This document shows, in pieces, positions 24,701 to 59,153 of a stretch of DNA of 64,000 nucleotides. Source of the stretch: Magnolia sinica. Taxonomy: Eukaryota > Streptophyta > Magnoliopsida > Magnoliales > Magnoliaceae. Within the stretch, counting starts at the first letter, position 1; each line of letters opens with the position of its first letter. The stretch spans positions 28,254,501 through 28,318,500 of the forward strand of contig NC_080577.1 of NCBI RefSeq assembly GCF_029962835.1, in the 5' to 3' direction. The position numbers were made by a program, and so were the translations under genes. The notes beneath the pieces are model-generated. The model saw only the letters and a list, made by a program, of their open reading frames with translations. It had not been told where the DNA came from and searched no databases.

Positions 24701-27700
24701 TTTTTGGGTTCATACCATAAAATGATCTGGAAGAATGGGTGGATGGCATGGATGAAAAACACACATCATGGTGGGTCCCACAGAGCACCGACTACTAGCC
24801 ATTGGCTATTGGCAGGGTGAGTAGCCGATCCATTTCCGGAGATGGCACAAATGCATGATAGAGCTGTCACTCACATGCTATGATGATCAGTCCTTTCAAA
24901 GCCCACGTGGCAAGGTAAACTGTGGATCCAAACCATCCTTCTACGGGATCCTACCCCAAATGGCCTATTTTCAGAAGTTCCGCCAAAAAGCATGGTGCTG
25001 AGTATTTTTATGCGTGGCAGCAAATAGAGTTAACGGTCACAATTTAGATTGGGAAGTTGGGAGAAGCGGATGGCTAGGATTCTCCTATCGATGTGGTTTT
25101 TTGTTCATGGACCATTTGGGGCACAACCCACTAGGTGGTAGGATTTGATCCATTATCTTCCCTTCCACGTGGACGGTGGAAGGGAGCTATGTTTATCATT
25201 AACACGAAGGAACGGGGACTACAATCTCTCGAGTGATCTCGGCTCACGCACGAAAAAGAACTCTTTTTAAACTCTAGCCCAATTACGGTGGGACCTAGGA
25301 AGTTTTTAACGGTGGGTGTTCAATGAGAACTGTTTCCTGTGGACGGCGTGGATGTGCAACACATACATAAAAGTGGGCCCCATAATGAGGGAAACACCCA
25401 CTAACGTGTTCCTCGGGTGCCACCTAATCCGCTTCTTGATTGGGAATAAACGTCCCACCTTGATTTTAAAATAGGATCTTCCTACGTGAGAGCATCCATG
25501 AAGGGTTCCCATCATCCGATCACCAAACATGGGCCCCACTTTTACAAACTCAAGGACCTAACTTCCGACGAGAAGGATCTTAGATTCTACAATCTTGTTC
25601 GTCCAATCTCTTGCCCTTTTCAGTTCAATAAGGACCATTGCTACACTTCTCCACAGTTTGGATCCATGGTTCGTGTCACGGTTCGGATCTACAGTTCGTG
25701 TAATGGTTCGATTCTATGGTTCGGTTCAGTTCTACAGGGCCCTAAACTGGAACCGATCCGTAATCAACGGTTTTGGGAATTTTGGAACCGGAACTGGACC
25801 GTTAGCACCCTAGAACCAGACCAAACCGGACCGATCCAACGGTTCCGGTCCGGTTACACAGTTCCAACCGTTCAATGTGCACCCCTAGCTTCTATGCTCG
25901 GTTGTGGAGAGAGTGGAGCATAACCTTTATGCATGGAAGAGCCAAGTGCCTATCCTCTTATTAAAGCCGCTTTGCGAAAGATGCCCCATTTCGTACAGGT
26001 TTTTATTCCAGTGCTCGTTGAGTGTTAGCAATCAAATAGAAAAACTTCAAAGAGATTTCCTTTTGCAAGGAAGGGAGTGAAACAAGTGCCACATAGTGGG
26101 GTGGAAGGAGGTGAGCTAAACTCAATCTTAAGGGGAGTAGGAATTATGGATATCAAGATTATGAATCACATGATTCTCAGAAGGTGGTCATGGAGGTTTT
26201 GGAACAGAGGAGGATAGCTTTTGGAAATGGATAATAGCTAGTAAGTATGATGTTTAACAGGGAGGATGAACTACACTTGTGTCATCAATCTATAGGGCTT
26301 TGCAATTTTGAAGGTAGTTATCTGTGGGATGGGCAAGTCATGGAAGGGGTGGAATTTTATGGTTGGGGGCAACTCCAAAATCAGGAAGTGGGTGGGTTTG
26401 GTCTCAAAGATTTCATAGGCACCGGGGGTAGGGAGAGAGTGAAGAGTTCCCTTTTTTTTTTTTTTTCTCAGTTGAGTGGGGATTTTCTGTCCCTCTTTAG
26501 ATAGTGCAGTTGGTGGTGGAAACTTGAGCCCTCTAGCACCTTTATGGTGAAAATTTTCTATTAGCTCCTTTAGAATGGATTTAATAGGACATATCAAGCT
26601 TAGTGGCCTTGATTTGACAACATTATTCTGGGCCTCCGAAGGTGATAGCTTTTGGGTGGCTCATTGTGGAAAAGAAGATCCTCATAATTGACAACTAAGG
26701 AACATGGTATTTACAAATGGTTGCAAGTAGCTTTGTTAATGAGGGCGAATCTATTGATCACGTCCTTGTGCATTTTGAGGTATCTTCTGAGGTTTGGAGA
26801 AATTCCTGGCCCTTCTAGGCATGAATTGGGTCTTACATGGATGTACTGGTGACTTATTTGCTGCCTGGAAGTGGAGGCTGTTGGGAGAAGAAAACTTATG
26901 GCAGCTTGCTCTATTGGCAGTGGTGCGGTCGATGTGGAAAGTGGAATAATTGCACACAACATATCAGCTTCCTTCCAGGACATCTTCCTTTGTGCTAAGG
27001 GTAGAGTCATTTCCTGGGTAATGGACCATAAGCTATTTGCGAAATGTAATTGGGAGGATCTTCTATGCTATTTGGAGAAGGTGCTGTAATTTTGTTATGT
27101 GAGCGGAGAAGTTGGATTGCCTCACTTTTCCCTTCTCCCTGTTGGTTACTGGATAAGGGTAGGGCCGGTCAAGCCCTTCGGAGACAGTTGACGTTGTAGC
27201 TGCAGTCTGGTCTAGAACATCAAATCATATCAGTTGTGTCAGGATGCATTCTGTGATTACATATGATGAAACCAAACGAGTTACTTCTGAGTTATGGTTC
27301 TGGAATACAGGCATTGAGCTTCCACTGATGAGAACTCTGAGTAGTAAGGCTTCGTCTTCTGCGTAAGCATGAAAGTGCTTCTGAGTAGGCTAGGCCTCCT
27401 TTTTTAAATAAAAGAGGAGTTGCAGTAATCTGGTAGATGTTGTTTGTTTGGTTTAATAACATTTCTACTAAAAAGAAGAAAGAAAATTAGACATGAAAGC
27501 AAGATTAGGATGCACAATAAAAATCAACGTAAAATTTCTTTTTGAAGGATTAAAAAAAACAACATAAATAAAAACGAAAAACATTAAAAAAAAATGCGAT
27601 AGCTTGTGTGGTCTTAGAGTGAATATGGACAAAAGGGCGATGGTAGGTCATAGGTATGGCTGTGAGCGAGGAGGCGGTCCAAGCTTTGGCTAAGGGCTTG

Positions 27701-30087
27701 GGGTGCAAAAGTATGTCTCTTCCTTTCTCTTATCTTGGGCTTCCTCTAGGGGTTTACCCTAAAACAACCTACTTTTGGTATCCAATGATTGAGAGAATGA
27801 AAAAAGAAGTTAGCCAAGTAGTAAGGGTGGTCATATATGTCATTAGGAAGGAGAATTACTGTTGTTAAATAGGCTCTCTCAAATCTTCTGATATATTTTT
27901 CTAAGTTTAAGATCCTAGTGGTGATGGTCCAGAAGACTAAATCAATCCTTTGTAAAGGAATTTCTTTTGGGAAGGGAGAGGAGAGGGAATTAAATTCCAT
28001 CTGAAAAATTGGGAGGGCGTCTAAAAGCTGATAGAGGGAAGGGACGGAGTCAGAGAAATGAATTGAATGTTGTTGCCTAAATGGTGGAGGAGACATGGGG
28101 AGGACTCGAATTCCTTGTGGAGGGGGGGACAATGAACAGGAGTACGGTGAATCATTGCGGGATTGGCTCTCGAGCTTACCCTCAAGGAGGTCAGGATCGG
28201 ATATTTGGAAAGCGATTAGCAAGCTAGGTAAAAATTTTGGAGAAGCAGGTAAGACATTCTCACAAGGTGGGTGGTGTGGAACAGACCGGCAAAATGCACC
28301 GAAAGGAATGTGGCAAAAAAGATTTTTTTAAAAACGGTTTATGGAGTTGCCACTTTCCAAAATCGCAGAATCTACGGTAAGCTAGATGTCATAGAACCAT
28401 GATGACCCAAGGAATCAAGATGTGCGGTTTTGATGTAAATAATTCCACGTAGTCTGCGTCCATAGATGCCGAGTAAGGGCCTTGATTATGGGGAAGGAAG
28501 GAGTGAGGCACTCTTCCCCCTATACAAATGTATGGTCTCTAGTTTATGGGATATGAGATTATCGGGATTTTAGCTCTAGATTATTGCTTATAAATAAGTG
28601 AAGTAATAAACCAGAACTACAAGCGGGGAGTGTATAACAAGGGAAACAAAAATCAATGTGAAGGAAAGAAGTAAATGAACCTCTAGGATTAGCTGAGGGT
28701 CTAGAGATGTGAGTGGAGAGGGAAGAACTTTGACACTCCTTTGAGAAAGAAGATGATCGGAGCTCTTAAATCTCCAACTCTACTATGCAAAATCTTTAAT
28801 TGCAAGATGGCCGACCCTTATCAAAGATGTGAGCTGGGAAGGAAGAACAATAGCACTTCTTGATTAGAGAATATAACTAGAGCTCTTTGATTCACTCCCT
28901 ACCCTTATGACCCTCTCACATGGAACTTGAGGGAGGAGAATATCTCAAAGCGAGGAGAACATTTCACCCTTTTTCCAAAGCTTCCTCACCTAGACTTGGA
29001 ACTTAGGAACCTAGGATGCCAGTCCTCAAAGAGAGGAACATTTCACCCTTTTCTCTAAGGCTTCCTTCTACCAAGGCTTGTTGGTGTGTGGAACTAGGAG
29101 AGGAGGGATATTTATAATTGAGGGTGATAGCATTTTGGTTATTAGTGGGCAGGTGAGGGGGCAAAACACCGCATGGCTTGTTGTGATTGGCTCTTGGAAG
29201 CTCTTGGATGCATGTCACCTTCTCATTGGAGACTTGTAATTTTGGTGAAGTTTGTGGGTGGAGATGTAAAGTGATTTTTTTATTTTATTTTATTTGGGGG
29301 GGGGGGGGGGGTTGGGATGGAATGACAAGATTGGAACAGTCAATAAAATGGACCCTAATTCATCTAGAACTGGAGGTGTATGCTCCAGTCTGGTATGCTT
29401 TCACCAATTTCTAAATGATGATAATGCAGTCACAATCATCCAATGGATTCCATTAAGCAAATTGCTTCCAACAGTTAAGAGGACCAGAGTCTGCTGCAAT
29501 ACAGAAATAATAATAATATTATTATTATTTAAATTTTTTTTAAAAAAAAAAAACAAAGTCTGCTGTCTGCATAAAGATTGTGACATTTTAGAATTTAGAA
29601 TATTCAGGGCATTTAGGAGTGGGGCATGGCTAATTATCGATGTCAATTAAAGGCATTTCCGGTATGTTTTCTTAAAAACATGCTTTCAGAAAAGCAACTC
29701 CTGTCAGTCGATTCCTAGTATGGACTGCTAATCTACACTGTCAGTTCCATGAAGGTGTTTGCTTGTCCTCTCTGTTATCCACCTATTTCATTCAGTGTTT
29801 GGAAATTTACTGAACTGACCTGTTTGTATAATACAATTAGACAACATTCTGCTGGAACTGCTGTGCTTCGGGAGCCATCCAGTGGGTTTGTGTTCTTTTT
29901 TCCTTTTTTGTATGATCTGAACTGTTCGTTTTATTACCATCATCATTGCCACCTGCTTCTTATGATACTGTCTCTTTTGTTTTTGCATCTTTGGTTGTTA
30001 TCCGACTCCCATCTTTTATTGCTTTTGATTTGCAGTTCGGACGTGGATGAGCTTGAGAAGAGGTTGGCAGCCCTTAGAAATCCCTAA
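13502..30087 (+). CDS. VPS2: ESCRT-III subunit VPS2 (CHMP2B-type, VPS2.2/VPS2.3 clade)
   Basis: ESCRT-III subunits polymerise on endosomal membranes to drive multivesicular-body budding and recruit the VPS4 ATPase. Exons: 13502-13535, 13794-13838, 15302-15336, 15436-15486, 15640-15744, 15856-15927, 16165-16236, 17233-17313, 17547-17582, 17677-17732, 30036-30087. They total 639 nt, i.e. 212 residues plus TAA, close to the ~210-220 usual for plant VPS2 proteins. The product starts [20 protein letters not shown]. It then has the basic helical core ([33 protein letters not shown]), an acidic linker ([12 protein letters not shown]), and a C-terminal MIT-interacting motif [12 protein letters not shown]. 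That motif is the VPS4-binding MIM1 pattern. Introns are GT-AG except intron 1 (GC-AG). Intron 10 is 12,303 bp and full of transposons. A 45-nt in-frame cassette at 29841-29885 may add 15 residues. A pyrimidine-rich leader precedes the ATG. The 3' UTR begins at 30088; I saw no AATAAA in it. Confidence 0.93.
13536..13793 (+). other. VPS2 intron 1, non-canonical GC-AG
   Basis: To keep the reading frame, exon 1 must end at AAAAG (13535) with the intron starting GCACGT and ending TTTCAG at 13793. The joined codon is G|AG (Glu), giving AKEAIRSS as expected for the family. The nearest GT (13540) puts exon 2 out of frame with either nearby acceptor. GC-AG introns are a known minor class of about one percent in plants. 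Confidence 0.75.
14101..14143. repeat. (AC)n microsatellite
   Basis: About 20 AC dinucleotides with one AAAC interruption, in VPS2 intron 2. It lies between fragments that resemble MITE sequence (GTGGGGACCACCCGG at 14044, GGCCCCACTGTAAATG at 14247). Confidence 0.9.
18636..18699. repeat. (CT)n(AT)n compound microsatellite
   Basis: About 16 CT units followed directly by about 15 AT units, in the last VPS2 intron. Confidence 0.95.
18884..19368. mobile_element. Tourist-like MITE, TTA target duplication
   Basis: 485-bp non-coding element. Left end GGGCCTGTTTGG, right end CCGAACAGGCCC (11 of 12 inverted match), flanked by TTA at 18881-18883 and 19369-19371. The TTA target and GGGCCTGTTYGG terminus fit Tourist/PIF-Harbinger. 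It is distinct from the copy at 1249. Confidence 0.8.
19710..19842. mobile_element. 133-bp hAT-type MITE
   Basis: Starts TAGGGCTGT and ends ACAAGCCTA, flanked by a perfect 8-bp duplication GTTCAAAG (19702-19709 and 19843-19850). The interior is rich in GGGCCTGGGCCT / CAGGCCTA motifs. 8-bp duplications are the hAT signature. Confidence 0.8.
24307..24837. mobile_element. MULE-like MITE with 8-bp TSD
   Basis: 531-bp copy of the abundant family, flanked by perfect GGAGATGG duplications (24299-24306 and 24838-24845). The right terminus GAGTAGCCGATCCATTTCC matches the termini of the copy at 8154. The interior carries GGACCCCACCATGATGTATT and its mirror CATCATGGTGGGTCCCAC. Nested inside the hAT-like composite. 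Confidence 0.8.
25270..25440. mobile_element. MITE fragment (right part)
   Basis: Only the right half of the family is present: GGTGGGACCTAGGAAGTTTT, then TGTTTCCTGTGGACGGCGTGGATG, then AAGTGGGCCCCATAATGAG, ending GCCACCTAATCCGCTTC like the promoter copy at 12736. Confidence 0.6.
27585..28260 (+). pseudogene. Second LINE reverse-transcriptase fragment
   Basis: Broken translation keeps LINE features: [20 protein letters not shown] followed by IERMKKE (post-RT thumb segment), then a WWR(R/F)HGEDSNSLW-like segment near 28085. It covers only the 3' part of ORF2, with stops and frameshifts. It is separate from the larger LINE upstream and sits in the same VPS2 intron. Confidence 0.65.
28261..29300. 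other. Possible LTR-derived sequence
   Basis: AAACGGTTTATGGAGTTGCCAC near 28333 resembles a motif seen in plant LTR retrotransposons (from memory). The 28690-29090 part holds imperfect direct repeats (GATGTGAG..GGAAGAAC at about 28706 and 28826; GAACATTTCACCCTTTT at about 28957 and 29036). No LTR pair or termini were established. A G run of about 17 follows at 29296-29312. From 29313 to 29840 nothing else is seen apart from an AT-rich low-complexity stretch at 29505-29555. Confidence 0.35.
29841..29885 (+). other. Candidate 45-nt cassette exon of VPS2
   Basis: Flanked by an acceptor-like ACAATTAG, with CTGAC and a T-rich stretch upstream, and by a GTTTGT donor. Its length is a multiple of three and the phase matches both neighbours. 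Including it would insert [16 protein letters not shown] into the variable linker before the MIM1 motif, in place of one Ser (a net gain of 15 residues). Arabidopsis VPS2.2 also has a longer linker there. Sequence alone does not show whether it is used. Confidence 0.4.
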
Positions 30088-30738
30088 GATGAGTTTCTTA
30101 GTAAGGTGACCATGTGATTTCAGTAACAACGCTCTGTTACTGTTGGATCTCCTCAAGTTTGTATAGAACAATCTTTTGCATATCTACTTCAATTACACAT
30201 CTCCTCTTCTGGTTTGTTTAAGGAATGTATGGGTTTTATCTTTACTTTTTCATTCTTTCAGTTTGGTCAACATGTGTAAGATTTTGTAGAAATGATTCAA
30301 AACAATATGAATGTCAGGTCGTTGATCAGTGTCTCCGAATTGCAAATGGGCGGTATCAAAAGTAGTAGGAAAAGGTTTGTCTGATTGGATGGTCTGCATT
30401 GTCAGATTGGATTGACTTACTGCTGTACATGGGCACCTTCATGGTGGGGTCCACTGGATGAACATGATCATGCTAATTTCATGTTGGTGATCCCAATAGT
30501 TGTGCATCCGACCACCGGCTTTCAGTGAGGTGCACCTCATAACCACCTTTCCCTATATAACAAATGAACTATACCCCTAGGGTAGAATGTTGTATCTGAT
30601 TTGGGAGCATGGCAGGTGCATGCATGAGCAATGACTCGCTATGAATGCTTCTCGACCTTGTTCGGGTGCATACTCTCTGTTGGTCCCACGTGGATTACTT
30701 ATGGCCCCAGAATCATCAAACGCGGATTGCTTACTGAC

Positions 30739-31290
30739 TAGGGGTGTACATCAAGCTCAGCCACTGGCTGACCTCAGCTTGAACTCGGCTCGGCTCGGCT
30801 CGGTCCTTGAGCCTGACTGGCCAGCTCGACTTGGTTTGGTCAGCAGCTCAGCTGAGTTTGAGCCAAGATTGAGCCGAGTTCGCCATTTAGGCATTTCCAC
30901 AAACACCTGGACTGCACCTTCAAAATCCATCCATGTGTAAAACAAAAGCAATGGTTTTACAGGTAGTCCCTTGACTCTCATGCATGAAAGATTCACCCAA
31001 GTAAGTTCTTCTTACACATCTTCTTGGTAAGGAAATCCTCTTGCATGCTAGCATGTTGAGTCATTTTATCAAACACTTGGTGAGCAACATCAATGGCAAA
31101 GTAACCGAGTCACCGAACTGGTTCTATCTGAGTTCGATTCGAGCTGGATTGATCCGAGTTGAGTCGAGCTGGGGCCTGCTCGAACTCGGCTCAAACTCAT
31201 TTTCGAACTAAAAAAATCAGCTCGACTTGGCTCGAACGCAAATCGAGTCAAGCGAGCTAACCAAGCTAGCTCAGTTTGTGTACACCCCTA
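30739..31290. mobile_element. hAT-like non-autonomous element, perfect TSD
   Basis: 552-bp element, ends TAGGGGTGTACA and TGTACACCCCTA (perfect 12-bp inverted), flanked by TTACTGAC at 30731-30738 and 31291-31298. Interior is made of GAGCTCGG / CCGAGTT-rich sequence in both arms with an unrelated centre. No coding capacity. It lies between the two convergent genes. Confidence 0.85.
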
Positions 31291-31309
31291 TTACTGACAC
31301 TGCTGGTAG

Positions 31310-31480
31310 CAACTCGCTACTGAACAGTGCTGTGGGCCCCACCATGATTTTTGTGTTTCTATCCATGCCATCCATCCATTTTGGATAATTACTTTAGGCC
31401 ATGAGCCCGAAAATGAGGGTTGGAGCACACCAAAGGAAACAGTGGTGATTGAACACCCACCATTAAAAACACAGATCATT
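31310..31480. mobile_element. MITE fragment (left half)
   Basis: Begins CAGTGCTGTGGGCCCCACCATGAT, continues CATGCCATCCATCCATTTTGG and GAAACAGTGGTGATTGAACACC, then stops. Only the left half of the family is present. From 31481 to 32500 there is no gene or delimited repeat. Confidence 0.65.
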
Positions 31481-32508
31481 GGAGCAGTCCAGTAGTGGCA
31501 TGGCTACAGGCAGTGTCAGTTTGCAATCCGTTTCTCTAATCATCATGGTTGACGAGAGCCTTGACGCTCTTTTAGTAACCATAGCTGCTATCAAGCTGAC
31601 TTTGTTAAATTCCCATAGTTGGGTTAGCACTTTGGGTAAATCTATGATAGAAGTGGGAGGGCTGGCTGACTGGGTTGGGATTGGTCCTATTCCGGTTGGG
31701 TAATGTATAGATGATTCCCACTAAATACTTCATCAATTCACCAACTCGGTTTTCAGATACCAGCAAGAGCTGAGTCAGGACTCATACCTTAAACCCGGTC
31801 CACACCATCACTGTTGCTAAGAAAGTACATAAAGTTAAAAAGGTTTTTCGGTGGAGCCCATGGTTCAGTGATCCATTTCGTTACTATAATGGGTCCATCC
31901 TCAATGGCACATGGTACATTGATGCCCCAGACTGAAAGATCCTAGCTATTGAACGTTTAATCTTTTTCTCCATGAATGTGAATCACTACCTTCTTATCTG
32001 CTGGGCCACTGTTTGACTAATATTTTCCATCTAGATGATTTTAGGCTAGTTATCCAGGCCAAGTCCTCGCATCAATTGGGTGGATGGTGGTAGGTTCATG
32101 CAGCTTGCACCCACCCATATTGTGGTTCATGGGGCATTGATTTCTTTGAAACGTGGGGTCAGGAAAGCTAATTAACAGGCATTCAATAGGTGGATATTAC
32201 CAATAGCTGACCTGAGGAGCATGCCTGGGCTTGACCCACCATGATAACTGGTGCCAAAAAAATCAGGAGACCCACTCACAAAGAAGGGCTGCATGTGAAA
32301 GTAGAGTCAAAGCTGCAAACGGTTTGATTAGAACCTTTCATTGCTTTCAAAGGTGACTTCATCCATCATCAATTGTCTGGACCATCTAAGACAGGACAGG
32401 TTGGCCCGTGTGCTGGGATCATCCCTCATTACGAGTAACATAACAATAGAAAAAGAAACATGTTAGTCACAGAAGAGAATCAGTCGATCGAGCAAAAACC
32501 AACAGGTA

Positions 32509-32514
32509 TTTATT
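32509..32514 (-). other. Candidate poly(A) signal of CKL
   Basis: AATAAA on the - strand about 450 nt beyond the CKL stop codon, a plausible near-upstream polyadenylation element. It would place the (ATC)n microsatellite inside the 3' UTR. Confidence 0.45.
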
Positions 32515-32535
32515 AATACAAGGAATAAAAAAAAA

Positions 32536-32564
32536 GATGATGATGATGATGATGATGATGATGA
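32536..32564. repeat. (GAT)n microsatellite
   Basis: About ten GAT triplets (+ strand), probably within the CKL 3' UTR on the opposite strand. Confidence 0.9.
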
Positions 32565-32961
32565 AGTAACAAGAAGGTTCTCATATATCAACAACAACTC
32601 CTCCAAGTGAACTCTTCCTTTTTGCTTCCTTGAATGAGTGTCACTCTAAAGCACACCATATAACAGTGCTCAAAGCCTCAGAAAGAGAGATCAACTGGAA
32701 ATGTTCTTAAAACCTGACACTTCCTATATCATGAATTGATGATACTAATGCCAACTTCAGCTGTGATGAAGAGTCGCAGAGAGATTGGATGATTGCATAT
32801 ACATGTATTACCACCATCTGGATTTTAAGGGAAAAAAGGGGGTGCTGGAGTAACAAATGCTGAGAAGGAAAAGCTCAAACAAGCAGTGATGGGATATGTG
32901 TTTCCCTTTAGAGAGCAGCAATCTCTTACCAACTGCCCTCTCTGTATTCTTCCTTCTCATT

Positions 32962-56737
<23,776 letters not shown>

Positions 56738-57253
56738 GATCTAATCCAGTTAAAAAGAAGCTGAATCCAATCGGATCCACAAAGGATTGCCACCAGATCC
56801 TTCTCTTAGTTGATTCCAACCTAATCCACGAATAAATCTCCAATTCCTATCTCAATAAATCCCTAAACTTCCCTCACCAATGTAGAAAATACCAGAAAAA
56901 TCTCTCAGTTCAGCGCCAATTAAAGCAAAGACCGGACCTTTCTCCAACTATCCACCCAAAAATGCTCCCAAATCCTCCCAATATACCAGAAAAGACCCGT
57001 CAAACCATGTAAATTTCACCCCACAGCACTAAACAATCAAAAACCTCACTAATCACTACCTTCTACGATAATCAACCAAAAAAATCCCAAATCTCCAAAG
57101 AGAAACGCACAAAACCTAAAAATCTCGATTCCAATCGAAAAAATACCAACCACTCTTCGATTGTCTACCCAAAAAAAAAAAAAAATCTCCAAACCTCCAA
57201 ATGTTAAAGGAAAAAAACTGAGAACCCTAATAATCACCTTCAGCTCTCATTTA

Positions 57254-57310
57254 AAACCCTAAATCAACCAATTTCCTAATCATCCGTCAACCTCAAATCG
57301 AAAACCCTAA
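57254..57310 (-). promoter_or_regulatory. Telo-box motifs in the CKL 5' region
   Basis: Two perfect AAACCCTAA motifs (57254-57262 and 57302-57310) and a GAACCCTAA near 57222-57230 lie 490-570 bp upstream of the CKL start codon. Telo boxes are common near transcription starts of broadly expressed plant genes. The 56738-57780 region has no other gene and probably holds the CKL leader, perhaps with a 5'-UTR intron. Confidence 0.5.
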
Positions 57311-58024
57311 ATCTAGAATACCGAACGAATCGACACACCAAATCTCCGGCTACCGCCGTATCGCTATCCCTAATTCTCAGAAAACAAAGAGAAATTCGTA
57401 GAATGCGATGGAACGGATTCTGAATCAAGATGCTTCGATCCAGAAGAAAAATGCAGAAAGAATGAGAACTTTTTACCGTGAAGAAAGACAAAACAGAATC
57501 AAATGCGGCGAATTTCAAGGGGAAAAGGGTGTGGAAATTTCGATCTCTCTGTCAGCAGATCTGAAGACGAAAGGAGACGATTTCGCCTCTCAAATTTCGG
57601 AAAATTTTCAGGGGTTTTATCGGAAATGAATGTAATGAGAAAGAGAGAGAGGAAAAGAAGAAAAGAGAGAATGATGAGGGAAAGCTGGCGAGATTTTTCT
57701 TTTTCCCATTCTCCGTATTTTGCTCTTACAAGGATTCCCAGGGCCCACAGGCAGCACCTTTACACGCGGCGCACGTGTTAAACATCTCAGCCGTGCATGG
57801 CATGGGACTCACCAGATGATAGGCCGTTTTCAGTTTTTCTTGAATCAACGGTTTTGATCTTCGCATTTGGCCGGTTAAACAACCGGGGCCGTCTTCATTG
57901 GACGGTGCGGTCGACCTCGGTCTTGCGCTCACGTGCTCAACGTGTGAAGTTACGCGTAGAAACGTGGTGGAACTTTCGCGACGCGGGTTGTCTGAACTCA
58001 CTAGTCACCACGCAAGAGCGAGCT

Positions 58025-58340
58025 GAGTAAGCACTGTGGGGTCCACCTTGATGTATGTGTTTTATCCATGCCGTTCATCCGTTTTTTCAGCTTATTTTAG
58101 TGCTTGAGTCCAAAACGGAAGAACATCAAAAGCTTAAGTAGACCACACAATAAGAAACAGTGGGAAGTGAATACCTACCGTTGAAATCTTCCTTAGGCAG
58201 AAGTTTCGGATCAAGCTAATATTAGTGTTTTCCGTTCGTCCATGTCTGCTGACCTTATAGCACGTTGGATGATAAGTAAATATCACTGTAGGCTTTAGGA
58301 AGGTTTCAACGAGCTTCGTGTGGAAGAGATTGCATCCTAT
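58025..58340. mobile_element. MITE copy, truncated
   Basis: GCACTGTGGGGTCCACCTTGATGTATG followed by CATGCCGTTCATCCG and family segments to about GGAAGGTTTCAACG. The right end is missing. Confidence 0.6.
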
Positions 58341-58364
58341 ACCGTCCTTGTCTGAAATCCGTTC

Positions 58365-58600
58365 AGTTAGGGGCTACCATGGTGTATACGTTTTATCGAC
58401 GCCGTTCATCCATCTTTTCAGATCATTTGAGAATATGAGTATAAAAATGAGATAGATCCAAGGTTCAAGTGGACCACACTCAGGTTAACAAGGTCATGTG
58501 TACTAGGATTAAGTGGAAAAACAAATGTAAGATTGTTACAAAACTTGAAAAACAAATGTCAGATTGGAACAAAACTTCTGCGGCCCGAGTTTAATCCCTA
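58365..58600. mobile_element. MITE copy, truncated
   Basis: GGGGCTACCATGGTGTATACG, GACGCCGTTCATCCATC and AAGTGGACCACACTCAGG. Includes a 34-bp imperfect duplication (AAACAAATGTMAGATTG) near 58520-58570. It ends just before the following complete element. Confidence 0.55.
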
Positions 58601-58614
58601 CATAAGCCTAGAAT

Positions 58615-59153
58615 GGAAAACTGATTGGCTACTCCCACCGCCACTAGCCCCGTGATTGATGGCCGGTGCTCTTCTGGCCCCACCACAAAGTACGTCTTTT
58701 ATCCATGCCATTATCTATTTTTACGTATCATTTTAGAGCTTGATTCCAAAATTGAGAGGGATATAGATATCAGGTGAACCACATTACAAGAAAATAACAA
58801 TGATTGGATATCCACTATTAAAATCCTCCTAAGGCTCATTGTATTGTTTATTTGACATACAATATGTTGATCAGGTCATACAAACCGAGATGAAGGGAAA
58901 GAACAAGGATCAGCTTGATCCAAAACTTTTATAGCTCCCAAAAAGCTGTTAATGGTTAATGTTCAGTCAACATTGTTTCCATAAGGTGATCCACTTGAGA
59001 TTGGGATATACATCATTTTTGGGCTCATACCATAAGTCGACCTGAAAAAATAGATGAACGGCGTGGATGAAACACATATATCATGGAGGGGGTCACAGAG
59101 CACTGACCATTAGCCATTGGCTAGTGGCAGGGGGAGTAGCCAATCGGGTTTCC
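58615..59153. mobile_element. MULE-like MITE, complete
   Basis: Termini GGAAAACTGATTGGCTACTCC and the complement of GGAAACCCGATTGGCTACTCC match those of 8154-8686, as do the subterminal CCGCCACTAGCC / GGCTAGTGGC. The target duplication is not clear. Confidence 0.7.

Larger units (their letters stand above)
24018..25887. mobile_element. hAT-like composite inserted in the LINE
   Basis: Termini TAGGGGTGCACA (24018) and TGTGCACCCCTA (25876-25887) are flanked by GCTTCTAC / GCTTCTAT, a 7-of-8 duplication (24010-24017 and 25888-25895). Both arms are built of ACCGGAACC / GGTTCCGG motifs, including a shared segment GACCGTTAGCACCCTAGAAC in each arm. No transposase is present. A MULE-like MITE (24307-24837) and a MITE fragment lie inside. 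Removing the element restores the LINE coding match (PTKCFY continuing into ARLWR). Confidence 0.75.
20100..27090 (+). pseudogene. Decayed L1-type LINE (ORF1 and ORF2 remnants)
   Basis: Translated fragments follow the order of a plant L1 element. An ORF1-like nucleic-acid-binding segment is at about 20690-20860 ([24 protein letters not shown]). The region before the reverse transcriptase follows at 22366-22680 ([21 protein letters not shown]). Reverse transcriptase lies at about 23280-23830 ([31 protein letters not shown], where the catalytic YADD has become YVDD). The downstream thumb/C-terminal region resumes at 25895-27090. Numerous stops and frameshifts make it non-functional. The coding match breaks at 24017 and resumes at 25888, where a hAT-like composite is inserted. 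It lies in the sense orientation within the last VPS2 intron. Outer limits are approximate. Confidence 0.8.

Noticed and set aside
57408-58030. + strand frames upstream of CKL as a divergent gene
   Set aside because: They are antisense to the CKL leader region, rich in Arg/Glu from purine-rich DNA, with no domain or splice continuation.
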